Positions 39,540-48,563 of a DNA stretch of 64,000 bases are shown one piece after another. Within the stretch, counting starts at the first letter, position 1; each line of letters opens with the position of its first letter. The translations under genes were made by a program, and so were the position numbers. Under the pieces are notes generated by a model. That model was not told the origin of the DNA. It saw nothing but the letters and a program-made list of their open reading frames with translations, and ran no database searches. Location: the NCBI GenBank assembly GCA_006247105.1, contig CM016928.1:1225659-1289658 (forward strand), given 5' to 3'. Source of the DNA: Giardia muris. Taxonomy: Eukaryota > Fornicata > Diplomonadida > Hexamitidae.

Positions 39540-41387
39540 ATGGTGAGGGGAGGGAAGAACGCGAGAGCCCTCTCGTGTACGGAAGGAGCCGGGACGGGGG
39601 AGTGCATAAGGATGAGGACGGATTGCACCGTCGATCATTGCACAACGTGTGTCGCTGATGAAGCCGACAAGTGCGAGACCTGCAACGACGGCTATTACGC
39701 TGATTCCAACAAAGCATGTCAGGCCTGCTCGGCTGGTTGTAAGGCGTGCACAGCCGCCGATGCTTGCACCGCCTGCAATGAAGGCTTCTACCTCGATAGC
39801 AATACGTGCACGGCCTGTCCAACCAATTGTGCGACCTGCACGAACGCCAACACCTGCCAGACTTGCAAGGCCGGCTTCACCCTCTCAGGGACCAGCTGCG
39901 TCCAAGGATCGGCTCCTTCTGCGTGCACCATCCAGAACTGTCAGACGTGCAACGACGACAACACGAAGTGCTTGACGTGCAACGAGAACTTCCTTCCGAA
40001 AGCTGACGGGACCTGCGTCTCCTGCACTGACACCACCAAGTGTTCTAACTGTGTCCAGGTGAGTGATGTTGACACCTGCTCCAAGTGCGCGGACGAGTAC
40101 TTCCTCGACACCACATGTAAGAAGTGCAGCGCGGGTTGTAAGACGTGCACGGATGCCACTGCCACCACATGCTCCGCCTGCATGCCCGGCTACAAGCACG
40201 ACAGCGGCGCCAAGACTTGCACGGCCTGTACTGACACTAATTGCAAGACGTGTGACACCGACGTCAGCACATGCACCGCCTGCAAGGAGGGCTTCGGCCT
40301 CGTCGGATCCGACACCAAGACCTGCACGGCCTGCAGCATCAAGAACTGCGGGACCTGTGACGACAACAAGGACGTCTGCACCTCCTGTCTGGACGGGTTC
40401 GGGCCCGTCTACGACTCATCCCTCGTCATCACGAACTGCACCTCCTGCCCCGCGGACTGCACCGACTGCGCCGACCAGGGCTTCTCGACCATCTGCGAGA
40501 AGTGCGGAACGGGGAAGGTCCCCATCGACGGGAACTGCTCCACGAACTCGAACGTCTGCACGGCCCCAACGACCCCAGACGGGACCTGCTCGTCCTGCAA
40601 GAACGGGTTCCTCTTCTACCAGGGCGGGTGTCTCTCCCCCCAGAAGGCGGCGGACCTCAAGGTCTGTGCCCTGGGAAGCCAGCTCCTCGTCGGGAACACG
40701 ACCGTCTGTACCGAGTGCAAGGGGGGCTTCGTCCCGATCGACGGGGAGTGTCTTCCGATCAAGCAGATCAACACGGGGACGACGAGGGCAGGTCAGAACA
40801 TCTGCCTCGACGAGAAGGGGAACAAGGTCTCGGACACCGCCACGAAGTGCGGGGCCTGCATCAATACGACAGTCAACACCAACAACTACTTCCTCTTCAA
40901 CGGGGGCTGCTACCCCATCCCGGCCTCGACTTCGACCACCGGGACCTCGGTCGGGAGTAAGCTGTGCTCAGCGGCCTCCAACGGGAAGTGCACCGCCGCC
41001 CCGACCAGCGGGGGCCCCTTCCTCGTGGACGCGAACGGGACCTTCACCCCCTGTCCGGCCGGCTGTGGGGTCTGCACCTCCTCGAACGGAGCCACCACCT
41101 GCACGTCCTGCGGCTTCGGGTACTACAACGCCAACACCAATGCTTCTGCCACCCCCGACTGCAAGGCGTGCTCGATCTACCACTCGGGCTGCACGGGATG
41201 CAACACGACGGCCTGCACGACCTGCTGGGACGGGTCGTCCTTCAATGGGACCTGCCCCCCTCCCCCCTCCTCCAGCTCCTCGGGGCTCTCTGGGGGTGCC
41301 ATTGCGGGGATCGTCATCGCCGTCCTTCTGGTGTTGGGAGGCCTCGGGGGCTTCCTCGGTTGGTGGTTCGGGTGCAGGGGGAAGTGA
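39540..41387 (+). CDS. VSP cassette without signal peptide (unit p7)
   Basis: This unit has 615 aa, ATG in frame, repeated 1852 bp after p6. It differs mainly in the block GVCTSSNGATTC, which is shared with p9. The rest of the ectodomain, stalk, helix and GCRGK tail match p6. There is no signal peptide. Confidence 0.75.
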   Translation: MVRGGKNARALSCTEGAGTGECIRMRTDCTVDHCTTCVADEADKCETCNDGYYADSNKACQACSAGCKACTAADACTACNEGFYLDSNTCTACPTNCATCTNANTCQTCKAGFTLSGTSCVQGSAPSACTIQNCQTCNDDNTKCLTCNENFLPKADGTCVSCTDTTKCSNCVQVSDVDTCSKCADEYFLDTTCKKCSAGCKTCTDATATTCSACMPGYKHDSGAKTCTACTDTNCKTCDTDVSTCTACKEGFGLVGSDTKTCTACSIKNCGTCDDNKDVCTSCLDGFGPVYDSSLVITNCTSCPADCTDCADQGFSTICEKCGTGKVPIDGNCSTNSNVCTAPTTPDGTCSSCKNGFLFYQGGCLSPQKAADLKVCALGSQLLVGNTTVCTECKGGFVPIDGECLPIKQINTGTTRAGQNICLDEKGNKVSDTATKCGACINTTVNTNNYFLFNGGCYPIPASTSTTGTSVGSKLCSAASNGKCTAAPTSGGPFLVDANGTFTPCPAGCGVCTSSNGATTCTSCGFGYYNANTNASATPDCKACSIYHSGCTGCNTTACTTCWDGSSFNGTCPPPPSSSSSGLSGGAIAGIVIAVLLVLGGLGGFLGWWFGCRGK

Positions 41388-41391
41388 GTGA

Positions 41392-43287
41392 ATGGTGAGG
41401 GGAGGGAAGAACGCGAGAGCCCTCTCGTGTACGGAAGGAGAGACATCAGGCGACTGCAAGACGGGGAGCTGCCTCGACCTCGGGACGCTGGGGAAGGTCT
41501 GCAAGGAGTGCAGTGACACGAACCAGGCCTCGATCGACGGGACGTGCAAGGCCCCAACAGCCAACGATTGTACGAAGGACACAACCACTGGTGTCTGCAC
41601 GGCATGTACAGGGACCTACTTCCTCTTCTACGGGGGCTGCTACAACCAGGCCAGTGGAGGCGAGGGCGCTGCTCTCTGCCAGACGGCCACCAAAGGGCAG
41701 TGCTCAGAGAGGGCTGATACTGCGACAGGCATCTTCGTGAAGGGGAGCGAGTCCAGCCCCTCAGGCCTCTACACCTGTGATGATAAGACGAACGGGGTTC
41801 CCAACTGCGTGGCCTGTGACTCCCCCGCCACCAACAAGCCGACCTGCACGGAGTGCGCCTCCGGATTCGGGCCTGTCGTGGAGAGCCTCGATGCACCAAC
41901 GATCACCTCCTGCGTCAGCTGCTCATCGGACGAGAACTGCAAGAGCTGCATGCAGATCGGGACCAGCTTCGTGTGTCTCGAGTGCAATGATGCCACTCAC
42001 GTCCCCGTCAACGGGAAGTGCGTCCTCAAGGACAGTGCCTCCTCCTGCACCCCGGACGCCAACTCCGGAAAGTGCACGGACTGCAAGGAGGGGAGCCTCT
42101 TCTTCCACGACGGCTGCTTCAGCCCCGAGAGCCTCAAGAGCCTCGGGATCTGCCTCGAGTCCTTCTCCGTCCCGGGCTGGTCCGAGGTCCTCTGCGGTAA
42201 GTGCGGGAAGGGGCTCGCCCCCGTCGACGGGAGGTGTCTGAAGGTGGAAGGGGGGAAGGCCGATCCGACCAGCTCATGCACGACGAGCCAAAAGGACACT
42301 CAGGTCGGGGTCTGCAACTCCTGTGGGTCCTCGAGCACCCACTTCCTCTTCAACGGGGGGTGCTATGCCCAGTCAAAGGAGCCCGGGAGCAAGCTGTGCA
42401 AGGCAATGACGACTCGGACGGCAGACGGGACCTGCTCGACCCCGACCTCCATCGCCTTCCTCAAGGACACCAAGCTCTACCTCTGCGGGGACGCGACGAA
42501 CGGGAAGGCGAACTGCAACACCTGCACCTACTCCGGGTCCTTCTCCTGCACGTCCTGCCTCAACGGATGCATGCTCTCCAACTCCTCCTGCCTCTCCTCC
42601 TTCGATGCGGACAAGACGGGCCTCTGTGCCAGGAGCAACCAGCTTCTCGTCGGGGAGGCCCTGGTGTGCAAGGAGTGCAAGAAGGGAAGTGTTCCGATCG
42701 ACGGGACGTGCCTCGAGGTCAGTTCGACCATCTCGAGGACGACCACCAACGACGTCTGCAAGAAGGCCGACGGGACTCCTGTCGACGGGACCGCCACGAG
42801 GTGCGAGAACTGCTCGACGGCCTACTTCCTCTTCGAGGGGGGCTGCTATCCCACGACCACGGGCTCCGTCGGGAGCAAGCTGTGCTCATCGGCCTCCAAT
42901 GGTCAGTGCTCTCAGGCTGCCAGTGGCTCCCCCTTCCCTCTCAATACGACCTCAGGCGTCTTCACCCTCTGTCCGGCCGGTTGTGGGGCATGCTCCTCTG
43001 CCACCACCTGCACGTCCTGCGGTCTCGGGTACTACAACACGACCTCCGTCGCCTCCTCCTCTGACTGCACGGCCTGCCCCAGTGGCTGCACGACGTGCTC
43101 CGCCTCGGCCTGCATCACGTGCTGGGACGGGAGTGCTCCGACCGACGGGAAGTGCAGTGCCGTCCCCTCCTCCAGCTCTTCGGGGCTCTCTGGGGGTGCC
43201 ATTGCGGGGATCGTCATTGCCGTCCTGCTGGTCCTGGGAGGTCTCGGGGGCTTCCTCGGTTGGTGGTTCGGATGTAGGGGGAAGTAA
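41392..43287 (+). CDS. Mosaic VSP cassette without signal peptide (unit p8)
   Basis: This unit has 631 aa with ATG in frame. The N-terminal and central parts follow m6/m7 with changes (NCVACDSPATNKPTC, CTTSQKDTQVGVC). A late segment (SNGQCSQAASGSPFPLNTTSGVFTLC) resembles the complete gene m1 instead, and the unit then returns to the m6/m7 C-terminus. This looks like a patch of gene conversion. The stop is TAA and the following junction is GTAAATGGTGAATGGTG, a variant shared with p9. It has the membrane helix and GCRGK but no signal peptide. Confidence 0.75.
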   Translation: MVRGGKNARALSCTEGETSGDCKTGSCLDLGTLGKVCKECSDTNQASIDGTCKAPTANDCTKDTTTGVCTACTGTYFLFYGGCYNQASGGEGAALCQTATKGQCSERADTATGIFVKGSESSPSGLYTCDDKTNGVPNCVACDSPATNKPTCTECASGFGPVVESLDAPTITSCVSCSSDENCKSCMQIGTSFVCLECNDATHVPVNGKCVLKDSASSCTPDANSGKCTDCKEGSLFFHDGCFSPESLKSLGICLESFSVPGWSEVLCGKCGKGLAPVDGRCLKVEGGKADPTSSCTTSQKDTQVGVCNSCGSSSTHFLFNGGCYAQSKEPGSKLCKAMTTRTADGTCSTPTSIAFLKDTKLYLCGDATNGKANCNTCTYSGSFSCTSCLNGCMLSNSSCLSSFDADKTGLCARSNQLLVGEALVCKECKKGSVPIDGTCLEVSSTISRTTTNDVCKKADGTPVDGTATRCENCSTAYFLFEGGCYPTTTGSVGSKLCSSASNGQCSQAASGSPFPLNTTSGVFTLCPAGCGACSSATTCTSCGLGYYNTTSVASSSDCTACPSGCTTCSASACITCWDGSAPTDGKCSAVPSSSSSGLSGGAIAGIVIAVLLVLGGLGGFLGWWFGCRGK

Positions 43288-43301
43288 ATGGTGAATGGTG
43301 A

Positions 43302-44864
43302 AGGGGGGAGGTGAAGGCTCGAGCCACGGGAGAGTGCGAGGCAAACTCAAAGTTCACCATCCCGGGGGTTGATGGAGAGTTCTGCAAGAAGTGCAGTGAC
43401 ACGAGTCAGGCCCCGATCGACGGGACGTGTAAGGCCCCAACAGCAGGCACGGACCACTGCACGTCGGATAACAATGGGGCCTGCACGGACTGCAACAAGG
43501 CGGCCAGTAGTAGCAGGGACGATTCTGCCAACACCTACTTCCTGTTCGAGGGAGGCTGTTATGACCAGACCAAGGAGCCTGGGAACAAGCTGTGCGGAGC
43601 GACTCCAACTGACGGTGCTTGTACGACGGCTCCAACTAAGGATTCCCCTACCTTCGTCAAGGACAGCACCCTCTACCTCTGTAGCGATGCGACGAACGGG
43701 GCATCGGGCTGCAGCACCTGCACCTACGACTCGACCAACTCAGCCCTCACCTGCAACTCGTGCCTCGAGGGCTTCTACCCCAACACCACCACCAGTCCCG
43801 TCAACTGCACGGCCTGCACCGTCCAGAACTGCAAGACGTGCTCCTCCTCCGCCTGCTCCGAGTGCGCTTCCGGGTTCGGGCCCGTCTACGACTCATCCCT
43901 CGTCATCACGAACTGCACCTCCTGCCCCACGGACTGCACCGACTGCGCCGACCAGGGCTTCTCGACCATCTGCGAGAAGTGCGGAACGGGGAAGGTCCCC
44001 ATCGACGGGAACTGCTCCACGAACTCGAACGTCTGCACGGCCCCAACGACCCCAGACGGGACCTGCTCGTCCTGCAAGAACGGGTTCCTCTTCTACCAGG
44101 GCGGGTGTCTCTCCCCCCAGAAGGCGGCGGACCTCAAGGTCTGTGCCCTGGGAAGCCAGCTCCTCGTCGGGAACACGACCGTCTGTACCGAGTGCAAGGG
44201 GGGCTTCGTCCCGATCGACGGGGAGTGTCTTCCGATCAAGCAGATCAACACGGGGACAACGAGGGCAGGTCAGAACATCTGCCTCGACGAGAAGGGGAAC
44301 AAGGTCTCGGACACCGCCACGAAGTGCGGGGCCTGCATCAATACGACAGTCAACACCAACAACTACTTCCTCTTCAACGGGGGCTGCTACCCCATCCCGG
44401 CCTCGACTTCGACCACCGGGACCTCGGTCGGGAGTAAGCTGTGCTCAGCGGCCTCCAACGGGAAGTGCACCGCCGCCCCGACCAGCGGGGGCCCCTTCCT
44501 CGTGGACGCGAACGGGACCTTCACCCCCTGTCCGGCCGGCTGTGGGGTCTGCACCTCCTCGAACGGAGCCACCACCTGCACGTCCTGCGGCTTCGGGTAC
44601 TACAACGCCAACACCAATGCTTCTGCCGCCCCCGACTGCAAGGCGTGCTCGATCTACCACTCGGGCTGCACGGGATGCAACACGACGGCCTGCACGACCT
44701 GCTGGGACGGGTCATCCTTCAATGGGACCTGCCCCTCTCCCCCCTCCTCCAGCTCCTCGGGGCTCTCGGGGGGTGCCATTGCGGGGATCGTCATTGCCGT
44801 CCTGCTGGTCCTGGGGGGTCTCGGGGGCTTCCTCGGTTGGTGGTTCGGATGTAGGGGGAAGTAA
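43302..44864 (+). pseudogene. Silent VSP cassette (unit p9), no in-frame ATG
   Basis: The frame follows an in-frame TGA (43299-43301); the junction ATGs at 43288 and 43295 are out of frame because of the same inserted T as in p2. The only nearby start-like codon is GTG at 43311. The first part (SDTSQAPIDG, CTSDNNGACTDCNKAASSS) is private, and GFGPVYDSSLVITNC to the end matches p7 closely. It is a mosaic of two cassette types. The membrane helix and GCRGK are intact, with no signal peptide. The stop is TAA. Confidence 0.8.
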
Positions 44865-44871
44865 ATGGTGA

Positions 44872-46377
44872 ATGGTGAAGGGGGGAGGGAAGGCTCGAGC
44901 CACGGGAGAGTGCGAGGCAAACTCAAAGTTCACCATCCCGGGGGTTGATGGAGAGTTCTGCAAGAAGTGTTCGACCGAGTCGGAGGCCCCGATCGATGGG
45001 GTGTGTGGGGCGACTAATACTGTCTCGGGTGCTACTTGTGCCAATGGTGCCTGTACAAAGTGTGGAGACTCAAGTACGGACTACTTCCTCTTCTATGGTG
45101 GGTGCTACAAGACGGACACCTCTCCCGGGAACAAGCTCTGCAAGACCGTGGTTGCTGGGAAGTGCACCGATCTCCAGGATAACTCTCCCGCCTTCATCAA
45201 GAGTGAGGTTCTCTACCTCTGCAGTGACAACTCGACAGATGCGGGAGGAAAAGAGAACTGCGGTACATGCACCTACGCCTCGGATACAAGCACCTTCACC
45301 TGTCAGACCTGCCTTCCCGGCTTTGGCCTTGTTGGAGAGACTGACAAGACCTGCAAGGCCTGCACCATCCAGAACTGCAAGACGTGCGACAAGGACGAGA
45401 AGATCTGCAAGGCCTGCCTCCCCTCCTTCGGCCCGACCTACAACTCCTCCCTTGCCATCACGTCCTGCGACTCCTGTCCCAAGAACTGCACCTCCTGCAC
45501 CAACCTCGGTCCGGGGCTCGTCTGCACCGAGTGTCCGACTGGTCAGGCCCCGATCGACGGGACGTGCGTGGATAAGAACGACAAGGTCTGCACCGACTCC
45601 TCCGGCTCCTGCACGTCCTGCCTCAATGGATACGTCCCCTACCTCGAGGGATGCTACTCGACCTTCAAGGCCGCCGAGCTGGGCGTCTGTGCGAAGGAGA
45701 AGCAGTTCCTGGTCGGGAACACGACTGTCTGCTCCGAGTGCAAGCCGGGCTTCGTCCCGATCAACGGAGAATGCCTTCTGGTCGCCTCGACGAACGTGAC
45801 GAGGGCGACCCAGATCTGCCAGAAGGAGGACGGAACCGCCCCCGACGCGTCCTCCACGAGGTGCGGGAAGTGCCAGGACGCAGGTGGATCCAGCTTCTTC
45901 CTCCTCAACGGGGGCTGCTACAACGCCTCCACGGAGGTCGGGAAGAGCGCCTGCACCTCGGCCTCTAATGGAGTCTGCACAGCTGTCAATACCACCTCGG
46001 GCCTCTACCTCAATGGGACCGTCCTCGCCTCCTGCTCCTCGAAGGTCCCGGGGTGCGGGGCCTGCACCTCCTCGAGCGGTGCCGTCACCTGCACGTCCTG
46101 CGGCTTCGGGTACTACAACGCCAACACCAATGCTTCTGCCGCCCCCGACTGCAAGGCGTGCTCGATCTACCACTCGGGCTGCACGGGATGCAACACGACG
46201 GCCTGCACGACCTGCTGGGACGGGTCATCCTTCAATGGGACCTGCCCCTCTCCCCCCTCCTCCAGCTCCTCGGGGCTCTCGGGGGGTGCCATTGCGGGGA
46301 TCGTCATCGCCGTCCTTCTGGTGTTGGGAGGCCTCGGGGGCTTCCTCGGTTGGTGGTTCGGGTGCAGGGGGAAGTGA
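44872..46377 (+). CDS. VSP cassette without signal peptide (unit p10)
   Basis: This unit has 501 aa with ATG in frame (MVKGGGKARATGEC). It is the intact-frame version of the cassette type seen broken in p2 and p5: here the GGAGGGAAGG junction lacks the extra T and the first GGCY keeps its cysteine. The middle (LPSFGPTYNSSLAITSC) and C-terminus are shared with m2. It has no hydrophobic signal peptide, although KARAT aligns with the mature N-terminus KSRAT of the complete gene. Confidence 0.75.
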   Translation: MVKGGGKARATGECEANSKFTIPGVDGEFCKKCSTESEAPIDGVCGATNTVSGATCANGACTKCGDSSTDYFLFYGGCYKTDTSPGNKLCKTVVAGKCTDLQDNSPAFIKSEVLYLCSDNSTDAGGKENCGTCTYASDTSTFTCQTCLPGFGLVGETDKTCKACTIQNCKTCDKDEKICKACLPSFGPTYNSSLAITSCDSCPKNCTSCTNLGPGLVCTECPTGQAPIDGTCVDKNDKVCTDSSGSCTSCLNGYVPYLEGCYSTFKAAELGVCAKEKQFLVGNTTVCSECKPGFVPINGECLLVASTNVTRATQICQKEDGTAPDASSTRCGKCQDAGGSSFFLLNGGCYNASTEVGKSACTSASNGVCTAVNTTSGLYLNGTVLASCSSKVPGCGACTSSSGAVTCTSCGFGYYNANTNASAAPDCKACSIYHSGCTGCNTTACTTCWDGSSFNGTCPSPPSSSSSGLSGGAIAGIVIAVLLVLGGLGGFLGWWFGCRGK

Positions 46378-46381
46378 GTGA

Positions 46382-47824
46382 ATGGTGAGGGGAGGGAAGA
46401 ACGCGAGAGTCCTCTCGTGCACGGAAGGAGCCGGGACGGGGGAGTATACAAGAGCGAGGACGACGTGCACCGTCCCTAATTGTAAGACGTGCAACTCTGC
46501 TGACAGCACGAAGTGCGACACCTGCGAGGACGGCTTCTATCCTTCAACTGACAAGACCTCCTGCATCACCTGCCCCACTGGTTGCACGAAGTGCTCTGAT
46601 GCCAGCACCTGCTCCGCCTGCATGCCCGGCTACAAGCACGACAGCGGCGCCAAGACCTGCACTGCCTGTACCGTCACTGGCTGCAAGACCTGCGACACCG
46701 ATGTCGCCACATGCACAGAGTGCCTCGACGGCTACCACTCTACCACAGCCGCCGACTCTTCTTCCGTCACCTGCACGGCCTGCGACCTCCAGAACTGCGG
46801 AGCCTGCAACACTGACAAGAGCCAGTGCGAGGCGTGCAAGAGCGGCTTCGGCCCGACCTACAGCTCTTCCCTCTCCATCACGGCCTGCAGCAAGTGCCCC
46901 GACAACTGCGAGAGCTGCATCGACTTCGGCCTCGGCTCGGGGCTCGTCTGTGTCGGGTGTCCAACTGGGAAGAACCCGATCAACGGAGAGTGCGTCGATG
47001 CGAACACGAAGGTCTGCACGGGGTCCTCCGGGTCCTGCACTTCCTGCCTCAACGGCTTCCTGGCCTATCAGGGCGGATGCTTCTCTCCCCAGAAGGCGGC
47101 GGACCTCAAGATCTGCTCTCTGAAGAACCAGCTTCTTGTTGGGAGCACGACCGTCTGCAAGGAGTGCCCTTCTGGCTTCGTTCCATTTGACGGGACCTGC
47201 ACGCCCCTGGCCACCGTCAACAAGAAGACGACGAGGGCGGCAGGCGCCAACGACATCTGCCTCAACGAGGCCGGGAGCGACCCCGTCTCGTCCAGTGCCA
47301 CGAGGTGCGGGAGCTGCAAGAATCCGACTGTGACCAATTCTCCCAACTACTTCCTCTTCGAGGGCGGGTGCTATCCTGTATCTTCGACCACCGGGACTTC
47401 GGTCGGGAGCAAGCTGTGCTCAGCGGCCTCCAACGGGAAGTGCACTACTGCCGCCCCCAACGCCCCCTTCATCCTCGATGCATCCTCAGGCGCCTTCACG
47501 GCCTGTCCGAAGGAGTGCGGGGCCTGCACGAACGCGACCGCCTGCAGCTCCTGCGCCCTTGGGTACTACAACACGACCACTACTGTGACCGGCCCCTCCG
47601 ACTGCACGGCCTGCCCCAGTGGGTGCACCTCCTGTCCAAATGGGAAGTGCACCCTCTGCTGGGACGGCTCCACTCCCACCAACAATGCCTGCCCCCCTCC
47701 CCCCTCCTCCAGCTCCTCGGGGCTCTCTGGGGGTGCCATTGCGGGGATCGTCATTGCCGTCCTGCTGGTGCTGGGAGGTCTCGGGGGCTTCCTCGGTTGG
47801 TGGTTCGGATGCAGGGGGAAGTGA
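46382..47824 (+). CDS. VSP cassette without signal peptide (unit p11)
   Basis: This unit has 480 aa with ATG in frame (MVRGGKNARVLSCTEGAGTGEY). The segment MPGYKHDSGAKTCTAC is shared with p3, p6 and p7, while the C-terminal ectodomain (KECGACTNATACSSC, SCPNGKCTLCWDG) is private. The membrane helix and GCRGK are intact. There is no signal peptide. Confidence 0.75.
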   Translation: MVRGGKNARVLSCTEGAGTGEYTRARTTCTVPNCKTCNSADSTKCDTCEDGFYPSTDKTSCITCPTGCTKCSDASTCSACMPGYKHDSGAKTCTACTVTGCKTCDTDVATCTECLDGYHSTTAADSSSVTCTACDLQNCGACNTDKSQCEACKSGFGPTYSSSLSITACSKCPDNCESCIDFGLGSGLVCVGCPTGKNPINGECVDANTKVCTGSSGSCTSCLNGFLAYQGGCFSPQKAADLKICSLKNQLLVGSTTVCKECPSGFVPFDGTCTPLATVNKKTTRAAGANDICLNEAGSDPVSSSATRCGSCKNPTVTNSPNYFLFEGGCYPVSSTTGTSVGSKLCSAASNGKCTTAAPNAPFILDASSGAFTACPKECGACTNATACSSCALGYYNTTTTVTGPSDCTACPSGCTSCPNGKCTLCWDGSTPTNNACPPPPSSSSSGLSGGAIAGIVIAVLLVLGGLGGFLGWWFGCRGK

Positions 47825-47848
47825 GTGAATGGTGAAGGGGAAGGATGA

Positions 47849-48378
47849 GACGGGGGTGGTTCGACCTTCACCATCCCGGGGGTTGAGGGAGAGTTCTGCA
47901 AGAAGTGCGATGTCTCGACTAACACTGACTCCGCCCCTGTCAACGGGCTCTGTGACACTGCTGCGGCCACCACGATTGGAACTGGTGCTACTTGTGCCAG
48001 TGGTGCCTGCACAGGATGTGGAACGGGGAACTACTTCCTGTTCGAGGGAGGTTGTTATGACCAGACCAAGGCGCCTGGGAACAAGCTGTGCGGAGCGACT
48101 CCAACTGACGGTGCTTGTACGACGGCTCCAACTAAGGATTCCCCTACCTTCGTCAAGGACAGCACCCTCTACCTCTGTAGCGATGCAACAAATGGAGGAA
48201 AAGAGAACTGCGGTACATGCACCTACGCCTCGAACGCCTTCACGTGCTCGAAGTGCCTCGAGGGCCACCACTCTTCCTCCTCTTCTCCCGTCGTCTGCAC
48301 GAAGTGCACCTTCCCCAACTGTGGATCCCGTCCAGACAGCAAGGACGTCTGCACGACCTGCCTCAACGGCTTCCAGGA
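47849..48378 (+). pseudogene. Truncated VSP cassette (unit p12) at array edge
   Basis: This is the last plus-strand unit. The frame opens after an in-frame TGA with TFTIPGVEGEFCKKC, as in m2 and m5, and the junction ATG at 47829 is out of frame. After CTTCLNGFQE (about 48378) the VSP pattern stops and unrelated sequence follows; the frame happens to stay open to 48652, inside the ankyrin gene. The C-terminal half, membrane helix and tail are missing. It is the mirror of the truncated unit at the other end of the array. Confidence 0.85.
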
Positions 48379-48563
48379 GTTATGGATGCGATCGGGCCGG
48401 CTTATGGGGGCGATGAGGCCTCAACGAGCACCCCGAGGAGAGCCGTGGGCCTCCCGTCCTCGGGGCAGGTCGTTGGTAGTGGTTAGATGCCCAGAGTGTC
48501 AGATGGGCGGGGAGGGGGAGCATCAGTGGAAGGCTTGTGAAAGGGGATGTTTGATGTTCAAAA

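Noticed and set aside
15779..48416. Many long Arg/Pro/Ser-rich or Leu/Gln-rich open frames on both strands of the VSP arrays
   Set aside because: They are shifted readings of the Cys-rich VSP frames (GC-rich third positions keep them open) and have no initiator, domain or conserved start.
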